This document shows, piece after piece, positions 1 through 8,813 of a DNA stretch of 64,000 bases. The stretch covers positions 4,528,001 to 4,592,000 of the forward strand of contig NZ_CP082944.1 in NCBI RefSeq assembly GCF_019933155.2. The letters run 5' to 3'. Source of the stretch: Metabacillus dongyingensis. GTDB lineage: Bacteria; Bacillota; Bacilli; Bacillales; Bacillaceae. The notes beneath the pieces were generated by a model. It worked only from the letters and a program-made list of their open reading frames with translations. It was not told where the DNA came from and searched no databases. The stretch's first letter is position 1; every line of letters starts with the position of its first letter. A program made the translations under genes and the position numbers.

Positions 1-6
1 TCGACT

Positions 7-987
7 TCATTTATGAACACCCTTTTCAATGATTCCCTGTACAAAGTGATGCAGCTTTTTCCCGTTTTTCAGAATGGTTTTCATTTCTTTTCTCTCCGCA
101 CGGCTGAGCTTTTGAATGGGAAGGTAATGTACATCATCGTAATCTTGGATTCTCTTTAAATTAGACATTCGAAATTGCAGCAGATTTGCAAAGCTGGTCT
201 TATAGTCGCTCAGCTCATTCCGATAAAACTCGTCATTGCTGAGCTCATCAATCCGGTCCAAAGTTGACGCGGCTAGTACTCCTTCTTTAATAGCAAGGAT
301 TCTTACCGCATTCACATAGGGCAAAAACGCAGCCTGCTTCAAATTCAATGATCCCTGATAAGGGCCGCTGTTTTCGGTAAAGATTTGCCCAAGAGGACCA
401 ACAGAAGGTTTGAGGTGCATGATATTATCCATAAACCGTTTTAATAGCTTAGGAGACTTTTTCTGGCAATCATCAATAACGTTTTTTAAGTGGTTAACAA
501 ATGTTTCTTCTCCCTCTAATACTCTTGCATCAACAAAAATCTGCAGATACCGCATCGACTCGAAGCTGACTTCATCCATCCATTTTGATAGCTGATTTTC
601 AAAAGCTCCAAGCGATTTGCACCAGACAGGATTTGAGCTCATGACTTTACCTTCGCAATAAGGATATCCTGCAATATGAAGACCTAAGGAAACTTCTTTT
701 CCAAGTGCCAGAAAGTACTGATCTGCATCCGTACCGCTTTTTTCATAAACCATTCCATGATCCTGGTCACTGATGACCCCCTGTTCATATCTCCCTGCAC
801 TCCCCATGACAAACCATGTAAAGGGCGAAGGAGGAGTTCCTTTTTCCTCCTTCACCCTTTGCAGAGATATGTTAAAAACAGCCCGCATGACTTGATCATG
901 AAATTGATTTAATGTGTGCGTATCAGATGTATATTTATATATCTCTTCATCTTTCCATGCACGAATCGATTCGTAGCTTTCTCCCAT
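7..987 (-). CDS. DUF294 nucleotidyltransferase-like protein next to amt
   Basis: This 326-residue protein carries a GSAGRYEQG motif followed by DQDHG at about residues 62-77. That is the nucleotidyltransferase signature of the DUF294/GlnD-type fold. A helical C-terminal domain fills the rest. The gene starts 27 bp after the stop of the ammonium transporter on the same strand, so the two are probably cotranscribed. By family knowledge DUF294 proteins resemble the uridylyltransferase half of GlnD. A role in nitrogen signalling beside the transporter is inference, because no PII gene is visible here. The ATG is preceded by a GGGAAG ribosome binding site. The stop codon lies at the window edge, so downstream partners cannot be seen. 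Confidence 0.8.
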   Translation of the reverse strand: MGESYESIRAWKDEEIYKYTSDTHTLNQFHDQVMRAVFNISLQRVKEEKGTPPSPFTWFVMGSAGRYEQGVISDQDHGMVYEKSGTDADQYFLALGKEVSLGLHIAGYPYCEGKVMSSNPVWCKSLGAFENQLSKWMDEVSFESMRYLQIFVDARVLEGEETFVNHLKNVIDDCQKKSPKLLKRFMDNIMHLKPSVGPLGQIFTENSGPYQGSLNLKQAAFLPYVNAVRILAIKEGVLAASTLDRIDELSNDEFYRNELSDYKTSFANLLQFRMSNLKRIQDYDDVHYLPIQKLSRAERKEMKTILKNGKKLHHFVQGIIEKGVHK

Positions 988-1014
988 TTACAGCACTTCC
1001 CTTTCGCTCCGGAA

Positions 1015-2280
1015 TTAAGAGCTGATCTTATCCTCTTTTGATAAGAATACTTCAGGATAGCCGTAACTTCCATGCTCACTCATATCAAGCCCCATAATTT
1101 CTTCTTCTTCCGTTACACGAAGACCGCCCATCAGCTTTTTAGCAGCAAAGAGAATGATAAACGAAACAATAAAAGCATAAGCTCCGGATACCCCGACCCC
1201 CATAATCTGAACACCTAATTGTTCAAAGCCTCCGCCATACAATAATCCTGGCTTTCCAACTGTCGCCAGTTCTGGTGTTGCGAAAAACCCTGTTGAAATC
1301 GTACCCCAAACCCCTGCTGCACCATGAACGGATAAGGCGTAGATTGGATCGTCTATTTTTCTCTTTTCAAAGAATCTCACACTATAGAAAACCAGGATTC
1401 CAGCGATAAAACCGATGAGAACAGCCGCCCATGTATCAACAAACGCACAGGATGCTGTAATCGCTACAAGACCCGCGAGTGCCCCGTTCAGCATTGTCGG
1501 CACATCTGATTTCCCAAGCACCGCCCATGAAACGATGAGCGCTGCGACAGCACCGGCTGCTGCTGCAAGATTAGTATTCAGAGCAACATATCCGAAAAAT
1601 CCATCCTCTACTCCAAGCGTGCTTGCCGCATTAAATCCAAACCAGCCAATCCAAAGCAGCAAAACGCCTAAAGCCGTAAACACCTGATTATGCCCAAAAA
1701 TGTTATTGGCAGAACCATCCTGATTGAATTTCCCAATTCGGGGCTTCAGCAAAATTGTCGCCGCAAATGCAGCCATTGCTCCCGTTAAATGCACTACTGT
1801 AGAGCCTGCAAAATCCTGTTTGCCATGCTCAGCAAGCCAGCCTCCGCCCCAGATCCAGTGTGCAACTACAGGATAGACAAGAGCTGAGAACAGCACCGTA
1901 AAGACAAGATAGATTGATAGCTTCGCCCGCTCGGCAAACCCGCCAAGGGCAATCGTAATCGCAATACCGGCAAATGCAAGCTGAAATATAAAGAATACAG
2001 CGGAAGAAAGATTCATCCCTTCAAGCTCATATCCTGAATAGAAAAAGTGGGATAAACCGACAAGGAAATTAGCATTATCGCCAAAAATAAACCCAAAGCC
2101 CACTGCCCAAAACACAAGGGATGCAAGACCAAACGTAAAGATCGTCTTCCCGGCAATATGACCGGCATTTTTCATGCGTGTAGATCCCGCCTCAAGCAAA
2201 ATGAACCCGCCCTGCATGAGAATAACTAAGATCGCCCCTAAAACCACCCATAAACTATTTAACAAATAGATAGAATCCAA
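1015..2280 (-). CDS. amt: Ammonium transporter (Amt/NrgA family)
   Basis: This 421-residue polytopic membrane protein brings ammonium into the cell. It has about eleven hydrophobic segments. Amt landmarks include FGDNANFLVG near residue 65, WIWGGGWL near 145 and the late pore segment VHGAAGVWGT near 318. Length is normal for Bacillus NrgA (about 404). The start is TTG with GGGGGA eight bases upstream. A perfect TnrA/GlnR box lies at 2318-2334, which points to nitrogen control. Unlike B. subtilis nrgAB, the gene that follows is not glnB/glnK but a DUF294 nucleotidyltransferase-like gene. Confidence 0.95.
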   Translation of the reverse strand: MDSIYLLNSLWVVLGAILVILMQGGFILLEAGSTRMKNAGHIAGKTIFTFGLASLVFWAVGFGFIFGDNANFLVGLSHFFYSGYELEGMNLSSAVFFIFQLAFAGIAITIALGGFAERAKLSIYLVFTVLFSALVYPVVAHWIWGGGWLAEHGKQDFAGSTVVHLTGAMAAFAATILLKPRIGKFNQDGSANNIFGHNQVFTALGVLLLWIGWFGFNAASTLGVEDGFFGYVALNTNLAAAAGAVAALIVSWAVLGKSDVPTMLNGALAGLVAITASCAFVDTWAAVLIGFIAGILVFYSVRFFEKRKIDDPIYALSVHGAAGVWGTISTGFFATPELATVGKPGLLYGGGFEQLGVQIMGVGVSGAYAFIVSFIILFAAKKLMGGLRVTEEEEIMGLDMSEHGSYGYPEVFLSKEDKISS

Positions 2281-2317
2281 TTTAACGTCCCCCTATTGCT
2301 CTTTTTATAACATGATA

Positions 2318-2334
2318 TGTTATAAAATATAACA
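2318..2334. promoter_or_regulatory. TnrA/GlnR box
   Basis: TGTTATAAAATATAACA matches every defined position of the consensus TGTNANAWWWTMTNACA. A second, overlapping inverted repeat (TATAACAT, three bases, ATGTTATA) lies at 2306-2324. The box is centred about 46 bp upstream of the amt start codon. Confidence 0.85.
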
Positions 2335-2351
2335 TGAGTTTATTATTTTCT

Positions 2352-2379
2352 ATTTTATCGTATATTTTTCTTTAGTCAA
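2352..2379 (-). promoter_or_regulatory. Candidate sigma-A promoter of amt
   Basis: Read on the minus strand, TTGACT (2379-2374) and TAAAAT (2357-2352) are separated by 16 bp. The TnrA/GlnR box then lies downstream of the start site, an arrangement expected for repression. If TnrA activates this gene instead, another promoter closer to the gene would be needed. Confidence 0.5.
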
Positions 2380-2510
2380 CCAATTTTCTAAAAATTTTTA
2401 TAACTTCACGTCAAAAAACCTTACATGTTTTTAATGAATAAAGAATTTGAAAAATCGCAGATAGGTTGCTTTTACAATAGACATTTCTTCCTAAATAAGG
2501 TAACATTATA

Positions 2511-2528
2511 TTGTGAATTATTTCACAA
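2511..2528. promoter_or_regulatory. Rex operator upstream of ldh
   Basis: TTGTGAATTATTTCACAA is a perfect match to the Rex consensus TTGTGAAN4TTCACAA. It ends 23 bp before the ldh start codon. Rex senses the NADH/NAD ratio and represses fermentative genes in Gram-positive bacteria, so ldh should be derepressed at high NADH. Confidence 0.9.
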
Positions 2529-2536
2529 TCCATTGA

Positions 2537-3502
<966 letters not shown>

Positions 3503-3564
3503 AAAAGCTGGGTAACTTCAGTCAACTCTCTTACCAGCTATAAAAAGGCAAACGGCTATTTATG

Positions 3565-3597
3565 CTCCGGCTTCAGAAGCTGGAGTTTTCTTTTTTT
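3565..3597 (+). terminator. Rho-independent terminator of ldh
   Basis: CTCCGGCTT and AAGCTGGAG form a 9-bp stem with one G-U pair and a CAG loop. A T-rich run follows. Confidence 0.8.
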
Positions 3598-3702
3598 GCT
3601 TTCAAGCTGTTATTAGCGCATTTTATTCTATTTTAGGCGCCATTCTTTTTCTAGCCAGCTGCATACAAAAAAGAAGCATGAACCCCTAAGGAGTTCATAC
3701 TT

Positions 3703-5850
3703 TCAAAGTATCTGGCTATCTCTCTTTCCTTTCACTCTTAAAAGCCGTAATCCATTTAACGTAACTAGCAATGTAGCTCCCATATCTGCAAAGATCGCGA
3801 TCCAAAGCGTCAGCCACCCCGGAACGACCAGAAGTAAAGCAAGCAATTTGAGTCCTAAGGCGAAGGCAATGTTCTGCTTAATGATAACAAGCGTTTTGCG
3901 GCTGAGTTCAATTGCAAATGGCAGCTTTTTCAGATCATCCCCCATTAAGGCAACATCTGCTGTTTCAAGAGCGGTATCCGTCCCGGCTCCTCCCATCGCG
4001 ATTCCAACTGAAGCTGCAGCAAGGGCAGGAGCATCATTTACGCCATCCCCAACCATTGCAGCTGCCCCGTATTCCCTTTGCATCTTTTTCACTGCATCCA
4101 GTTTATGCTGAGGAAGCAGCTCAGCATAAATCTCAGACACTTCTAACTGGTTACCGATCGCTGCAGCTGTATTTGCATGATCACCCGTCAGCATGATGGT
4201 TTTTTGAATACCGAGCTCTTTTAACTGCTTCACAACGCGGACACTGCTTTCACGGACCTCGTCTGCCACCGCTAAAACAGCAAGCAGCATTTCATTCGTT
4301 CCGGCGAGCATGACTGTTTTTCCTTGTTTCTGCAAAGAATCAACCTTGTTCTTTAATTCACCTTCAAATGTAAGCCCCATTTCTTCAAACAGCGAAATAT
4401 TTCCAACGTAGTACCACTCATGATCAATCTTTCCTTTGATACCTTTTCCAGTTAAGGACGTGAAATCTTCTACAATCAGTGATTTATAATCGATCTCCTG
4501 CTGCTCTGCTTTTTTTATAAACGCTGAAGCAAGCGGATGCTGCGATCGATATTCCAGCGCACTTACCAATTTAAATAGGTCGTTCTCTGAAATGCCGGAT
4601 TGTAAAACTTCAAAATCGGCAACCACGGGAGCCCCTTTTGTTAAAGTGCCTGTTTTATCAAAGGCAACTGCCTTGATTCTGCTTAATTCTTCAAGGTAAA
4701 TGCCGCCTTTGATCAATACACCATTTCTCGCAGCGTTCCCAATTGCCGTAACAATAGAAACAGGTGTTGAAATAACAAGTGCACATGGACAGCCGACCAC
4801 TAATACGGCAAGACCCTGGTAGATCCATGTGTCCCATGCTGCGCTGAAAAATAACGGAGGAAGAACGGCAACTAAAAAGGCAACCGCCATAATGGCAGGT
4901 GTATACCACTTCGCAAACTTGTCAACAAACGCCTGCGATGGTGCGCGTTCCGCCTGGGCTTCTTCTACTAAATGAATGATTTTGGCAATCGTCGTATCAT
5001 CAGCAAGCTTTGTAACCTGCACTTCAAGCAATCCTTCTTCGTTAAGAGTTCCCGCAAACACTTCGGCGCCTGGTCCTTTTTCTGCCGGGATGGATTCACC
5101 CGTGATGGACGCCTGATTAACAGCCGAAAACCCTTTAACAACTAAACCATCCATGGCAATTTTCTGGCCAGGCTTCACGATCATAATATCGAGAGCTTCA
5201 ATTTCATCAACGGCAATAGAGCTTTCAATTCCATTTCGTCTTATTAACGCTTCTTTTGGAGCAATATCCATTAAAGAGCGAATGGACTTTCGCGCCCGGT
5301 CCATTGAATAGGATTCAAGAGCTTCACTGACGGCAAACAAGATGACCACAACCGCTCCTTCGCTCCATTCCCCAATAATGGCGGCGCCAATAATGGCAAT
5401 CGTCATGAGTGTTCGCATATCAAACTCAAGTCGAATCAAATTTTTAAACCCAGTGATAAACAGGGATGATCCTCCAATAATGATGGCAGCAATAAAGGCT
5501 GCTATAGATGGGACACTTCCTTCCCCGTAAGAAAATAAGGAATAATAGCCGATAATTATGAACAGAGCGGACACTAGAAGCGCACCGTATTTTTTAAGGA
5601 ATGGTTCTGCAGGCGCTTGAACGGCTCCCTTTTCAGGAAGGATTTTAAGGTGCTCGAACGCTCCTGCTTTTTCAATATCATCGATACTTGCTTTGCCGAT
5701 AACTGTTAACTTGGCGGCACCAAAATTTACTTTCGCATCTGTCACGCCATCCAGCTCTTTTACATTGCGTTCAAATTTCCCGGCACAGCCTGCACAGGTG
5801 AATCCCTGAACCCGATATACATTTTTTTCAGCCGATTGTTCTGCTTCCAC
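3703..5850 (-). CDS. cadA: CadA-type Zn/Cd/Pb-exporting P1B-ATPase
   Basis: This 715-residue membrane pump uses ATP to expel divalent soft metals. An N-terminal heavy-metal domain has the CxxC pair Cys19/Cys22 in TCAGCAGK. The transmembrane CPC motif lies in [11 protein letters not shown]. The phosphorylated Asp is in DKTGTLTKG, the HP locus in RSQHPLAS and the hinge in GDGVNDAPA. The CPC-plus-STPVS context is typical of Zn/Cd rather than Cu pumps. The start is GTG with GGGGAGA upstream and overlaps the end of cadC by 23 bp, so the two are translationally coupled. Metal specificity is inferred from motifs and from the CadC neighbour. Confidence 0.93.
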   Translation of the reverse strand: MEAEQSAEKNVYRVQGFTCAGCAGKFERNVKELDGVTDAKVNFGAAKLTVIGKASIDDIEKAGAFEHLKILPEKGAVQAPAEPFLKKYGALLVSALFIIIGYYSLFSYGEGSVPSIAAFIAAIIIGGSSLFITGFKNLIRLEFDMRTLMTIAIIGAAIIGEWSEGAVVVILFAVSEALESYSMDRARKSIRSLMDIAPKEALIRRNGIESSIAVDEIEALDIMIVKPGQKIAMDGLVVKGFSAVNQASITGESIPAEKGPGAEVFAGTLNEEGLLEVQVTKLADDTTIAKIIHLVEEAQAERAPSQAFVDKFAKWYTPAIMAVAFLVAVLPPLFFSAAWDTWIYQGLAVLVVGCPCALVISTPVSIVTAIGNAARNGVLIKGGIYLEELSRIKAVAFDKTGTLTKGAPVVADFEVLQSGISENDLFKLVSALEYRSQHPLASAFIKKAEQQEIDYKSLIVEDFTSLTGKGIKGKIDHEWYYVGNISLFEEMGLTFEGELKNKVDSLQKQGKTVMLAGTNEMLLAVLAVADEVRESSVRVVKQLKELGIQKTIMLTGDHANTAAAIGNQLEVSEIYAELLPQHKLDAVKKMQREYGAAAMVGDGVNDAPALAAASVGIAMGGAGTDTALETADVALMGDDLKKLPFAIELSRKTLVIIKQNIAFALGLKLLALLLVVPGWLTLWIAIFADMGATLLVTLNGLRLLRVKGKRDSQIL

Positions 5851-6208
5851 GCTGGCTCATCTCCCCTTGATGTTCAAAAGCAATCAAAATAAGCTTCTTA
5901 ACATGATCATCATCCAATGAATAATAGACAAGCTTTCCTTCTTTGCGGAATTTAGCAAGCCCCGTATTCTTCAAAAGCCTTAAATGATGCGATGCGGTTG
6001 CAGTCGTAGCCCCGACGATATTCGCGACATCACAGACACAAAGCTCCTCTTCTAAAAGCGCATAAGCAATTTTCAATCTTGTATCATCAGCAAGTGCTTT
6101 ATAAATTTTCGCCACATTTGCCGTTTCCCGTCCTCGAAGCTTATTCTTAACCCGTTCAACTTTTTCAGAATCCACACAAGTTATTTCACACACATCCTGC
6201 AGCTTCAC
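5828..6208 (-). CDS. cadC: CadC-type metal-sensing ArsR repressor
   Basis: This 126-residue winged-helix repressor releases DNA when it binds Cd, Pb or Zn. It has the full CadC cysteine set: Cys7 and Cys11 in the N-terminal arm and Cys57 and Cys59 in ELCVCD on the alpha3 helix. The recognition helix is [16 protein letters not shown]. It heads the cadC-cadA operon and is divergent from a second ArsR gene. The start is GTG. The promoter in front of it carries two palindromes related to the known cad operator, so autoregulation is likely. Confidence 0.92.
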   Translation of the reverse strand: MKLQDVCEITCVDSEKVERVKNKLRGRETANVAKIYKALADDTRLKIAYALLEEELCVCDVANIVGATTATASHHLRLLKNTGLAKFRKEGKLVYYSLDDDHVKKLILIAFEHQGEMSQRGSRTIG

Positions 6209-6227
6209 TTCATCACATCCTATTCAT

Positions 6228-6243
6228 TCAAACGTTCGTTTGA
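6228..6243. promoter_or_regulatory. ArsR-type operator palindrome
   Basis: TCAAACGTTCGTTTGA is a perfect 7+2+7 inverted repeat lying just downstream of the cadCA -10 element. It is similar in type to cad operators. Confidence 0.6.
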
Positions 6244-6247
6244 TTAA

Positions 6248-6276
6248 AGTATATGCACGATAATATGAACAGTCAA
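6248..6276 (-). promoter_or_regulatory. Sigma-A promoter of cadCA with overlapping operator
   Basis: On the minus strand TTGACT (6276-6271) and TATACT (6253-6248) are 17 bp apart. The inverted repeat TCAAACAATTATTTGA (6273-6288) covers the -35 box and resembles the pI258 cad operator core. Confidence 0.75.
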
Positions 6277-6292
6277 ACAATTATTTGAATGT

Positions 6293-6321
6293 TTGTGAAA
6301 ATAGCTAATCTTCCCTATAAT
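6293..6321 (+). promoter_or_regulatory. Promoter of the divergent ArsR gene
   Basis: TTGTGA (6293-6298) and a consensus TATAAT (6316-6321) are separated by 17 bp, 35 bp before the start codon. The promoter abuts the operator palindrome at 6273-6288, so the two transcripts could share one repressor site. Confidence 0.7.
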
Positions 6322-6355
6322 GATAACTACATAAGAAGTCAGAAGGAGACCCACG

Positions 6356-6676
6356 ATGAAAAAAGAAAAACAAGAAGCAGACACGTTTCATGATCTGGAC
6401 GAAGAAACCATCTTCATCGCTTCCCAGACTTTCAAGGCGCTGTCAGACCCGACACGGCTCCGCATATTAAACCTGCTCACTCAAGGTGAATGCTCCGTAA
6501 ATGAAATTGCTGAAACATTATCTCTTCTCCAATCAACCGTATCCCACCAGCTAAGATTTCTAAAAAATCTCCGCCTCGTCAAATTCCGCCGCGAAGGAAC
6601 CACCTTATATTATTCGCATGATGACGAACATGTTATCGGGCTTCTCAAACAGATGATTGAGCATGCCCAGCATTAA
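6356..6676 (+). CDS. czrA: CzrA-like zinc-sensing ArsR regulator
   Basis: This 106-residue winged-helix protein ends in an alpha5 helix with Asp90, His92, His103 and His106. The spacing is exactly that of the Zn ligands D84, H86, H97 and H100 in S. aureus CzrA. It lacks the ELCVCD site, so it is a different sensor class from the adjacent CadC. The DNA helix reads [12 protein letters not shown]. In B. subtilis CzrA controls cadA and czcD, both present here. GAAGGAG precedes the ATG. Confidence 0.85.
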   Translation: MKKEKQEADTFHDLDEETIFIASQTFKALSDPTRLRILNLLTQGECSVNEIAETLSLLQSTVSHQLRFLKNLRLVKFRREGTTLYYSHDDEHVIGLLKQMIEHAQH

Positions 6677-6688
6677 AAACCTGAAACA

Positions 6689-6715
6689 GGGAGCAGCGGA
6701 TTTACTGCTCCCTTT
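6689..6715 (+). terminator. Hairpin terminator after czrA
   Basis: GGGAGCAG and CTGCTCCC form a perfect 8-bp stem with an 8-base loop. The T tail is short (TTT). Confidence 0.55.
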
Positions 6716-6817
6716 GAACATGCTTTTAACTGCAATTTCTTATCGAAAATGAAACCTTTCTTATCGAAAAATTGAATTTATAAATTATTCGACAAAACCG
6801 TCCAGTAATAAATCAGC

Positions 6818-7738
6818 TTAATTACAATGTTCATCTCCGCAGCAGCCGGAACCTTTCCGGTCGATTTGAATCGTTGTATGATGCAGCCCAAACTGGTCAT
6901 GAAGCAGCCTGTTTGCTTCAGTTAAAATCGTTTGATTCGCTTTACCTTCCTCTACTTCAAGATGACAGCTGAGTGCAGGAAAATCAGAAGTAATGGACCA
7001 CACGTGCAGATCGTGCACTCCGCAAACATTCTCCATTTTCAGCAGGGCTGCTTTGATTTCATCTGAATTCAAGTTCCCGGGAACACCCTCCATCAAGATA
7101 TGAAAAGAATCCTTTGTCACGCGAAATCCGCTGATAATAATTAAAACAGCCACAATAATGCTTGCAGCCGGATCCGCTATTCCCCAGCCGAAAAACATAA
7201 TCAGCAGCGCGGCAATAATCGCCCCGACAGAACCAAGCATATCCCCGATAACGTGAAGAAAAGCACTTCTGATATTCAAATTATGATCTTTGTCGCCCTG
7301 CATCAGGATAAACGCAGCCGCAATATTGACCAAAAGGCCAATGCTTGAAATGATCAGCATTCCCGAACTGGCAACTTCAGGAGGATCCATGAACCGCTCA
7401 TAGGCCTCAAAGAAAATAAAGATCGAAATCACAATCAGCGTCAGCCCGTTGATAAACGCAGCCAGTATTTCAAACCGCTTGTATCCGAATGTTTTAGAAG
7501 AAGAAGCTCTTTTTGCCCCAAATGTCAGGGCAAGAAAACTCAGTCCAAGAGCTGCCGCATCACTCAGCATGTGCCCTGCATCTGACAGAAGAGCCAGACT
7601 GTTTGTCAGGAGGCCGCCAATCACTTCTGCAATCATAAAAAGAGTAATAATGGCAAACGCCCAAAGCAGCGCTTTTTTATTGCTCGTATGGTGATGATGA
7701 TGCCCATCATGACCATGGTGGCTATGCGAATGTCCCAT
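6818..7738 (-). CDS. czcD: CzcD-type cation diffusion facilitator
   Basis: This 306-residue six-helix membrane antiporter exports Zn, Cd or Co in exchange for H or K. A His-rich N-terminus (HSHSHHGHDGHHHHH) precedes the membrane part. Metal-site motifs are SDAGHMLSD in helix 2 and HVIGDMLGS in helix 5. A cytoplasmic ferredoxin-like domain with VHDLHVWS follows and the tail is Cys/His-rich (CCGDEHCN). It is monocistronic behind a promoter covered by a CzrA-like operator. The ATG has GAGGGGA upstream. Confidence 0.95.
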   Translation of the reverse strand: MGHSHSHHGHDGHHHHHTSNKKALLWAFAIITLFMIAEVIGGLLTNSLALLSDAGHMLSDAAALGLSFLALTFGAKRASSSKTFGYKRFEILAAFINGLTLIVISIFIFFEAYERFMDPPEVASSGMLIISSIGLLVNIAAAFILMQGDKDHNLNIRSAFLHVIGDMLGSVGAIIAALLIMFFGWGIADPAASIIVAVLIIISGFRVTKDSFHILMEGVPGNLNSDEIKAALLKMENVCGVHDLHVWSITSDFPALSCHLEVEEGKANQTILTEANRLLHDQFGLHHTTIQIDRKGSGCCGDEHCN

Positions 7739-7761
7739 CGTATCCCCTCAACTCTCTTTAT

Positions 7762-7795
7762 ATATGAATATATGCTCATATATATATTATTTCAA
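7762..7795 (-). promoter_or_regulatory. czcD promoter with CzrA-like operator
   Basis: On the minus strand TTGAAA (7795-7790) and TATATT (7772-7767) are 17 bp apart. The -10 is embedded in ATATGAATATATGCTCATAT (7762-7781), whose ATATGA/TCATAT arms match the czr-type operator of Staphylococcus and Bacillus. Confidence 0.75.
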
Positions 7796-7865
7796 AATTT
7801 CAGGTTTTGTGCAAGATACAATTATCATTTACATACCCGATCTTTTTCATGATGAATAAGGAACA

Positions 7866-8522
7866 TTAATCTCCTTCTTTTTCCAAGAAGGTCAAATGGA
7901 ATAGCTGCCGCGGTCTCCCTTTTAGCGAAAGCTTTTCTACTCCTGCAAGTCCAATCAGCCCTTCATCAAGCCACCTTACCAGCTTGCGGTGCACACTTCG
8001 AGTAGAAATGCCCATAATCGCTGACAAGTCATTTGCTGTAAACGTATACTTTCCGGCGCGGGAGATTTGAGAACGCAATCGATTATAGGCTACAGCTGAG
8101 ACGCCCGCTTGTTTTGCTTCTTTCATCAGAACTTCACTCGTAATGGAAAGATCATATGTCAGAGGAAACTGTTTTTCAAAAGGAGACATTACCTGCTTAC
8201 CTTCGTTTACAAGACAGCTTTTTTCGCCGAGAATGACTGCCTCTGAAAGAGCAATCCTTGCATGAGCAGCTGCCTGATAAGCGGTAGCCCCGATGCCAAT
8301 TCCCAATGAGAAAGAACCCTTTTTCTTTTTGGACAGTCTCCTGATGTAGCAATCTGCAAACTCATCAATCCCAGTTGTAGAGGAAAAAAATAAAATCTCA
8401 TTTCCCTTGAGCACAGCCATATACCCTTCAAGGTCAGAAACAAATTCAGAGATGCTTTTTGAAAGTCCATCACTTGCGGCACCCACTCTTATCAATCCAA
8501 CTGAAAGCGGCTGTTGTTTCAT
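7866..8522 (-). CDS. Uncharacterised HTH regulator with cyclase-like N-domain
   Basis: The product is 218 residues from the chosen ATG. AGAGGTG lies seven bases upstream, which is better placed than for the in-frame GTG at 8531. Residues 5-110 contain SLGIGIGATAYQAAAHAR, a pattern seen in degenerate GGDEF or GTP-cyclohydrolase-III-like domains. The C-terminal third has a winged helix (DLSAIMGISTRSVHRKL). It probably binds DNA in response to a small ligand, but neither ligand nor target can be named. It is convergent with nothing and lies just upstream of czcD on the same strand. Confidence 0.55.
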   Translation of the reverse strand: MKQQPLSVGLIRVGAASDGLSKSISEFVSDLEGYMAVLKGNEILFFSSTTGIDEFADCYIRRLSKKKKGSFSLGIGIGATAYQAAAHARIALSEAVILGEKSCLVNEGKQVMSPFEKQFPLTYDLSITSEVLMKEAKQAGVSAVAYNRLRSQISRAGKYTFTANDLSAIMGISTRSVHRKLVRWLDEGLIGLAGVEKLSLKGRPRQLFHLTFLEKEGD

Positions 8523-8717
8523 ACTTTTCACCTCTGTATATATTTATCCTGGTTCGAAACTGGTTCCTATTATTCATACAAACCAATGGTGATTCTATGA
8601 ATCTGAAAACGAAACATAATTTATGACGTATAAGAGACAAAATCTCTATAACCCTTATAATACCTCGATTATTAAACTAGAATCCACCTAAATATATTAA
8701 ATTTTCAGAATATAGTA

Positions 8718-8746
8718 TTGGATTCTTCTGTCACTTCTTGTACGAT
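8718..8746 (+). promoter_or_regulatory. Candidate promoter of the secreted propeller gene
   Basis: TTGGAT (8718-8723) and TACGAT (8741-8746) are 17 bp apart. The position argues that translation starts at the GTG at 8814 and not further upstream. Confidence 0.5.
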
Positions 8747-8813
8747 TGATGATGAACCAGATTTAAACCAAGACTCTTCACCTGTGTCAGAAAATAGAAG
8801 GAGGAAAAAGAGA

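Noticed and set aside
8718..8813. Longer N-terminus of the secreted propeller protein
   Set aside because: The TTG at 8718 coincides with the -35 box, and the signal peptide and AAGGAGG point to the GTG at 8814.
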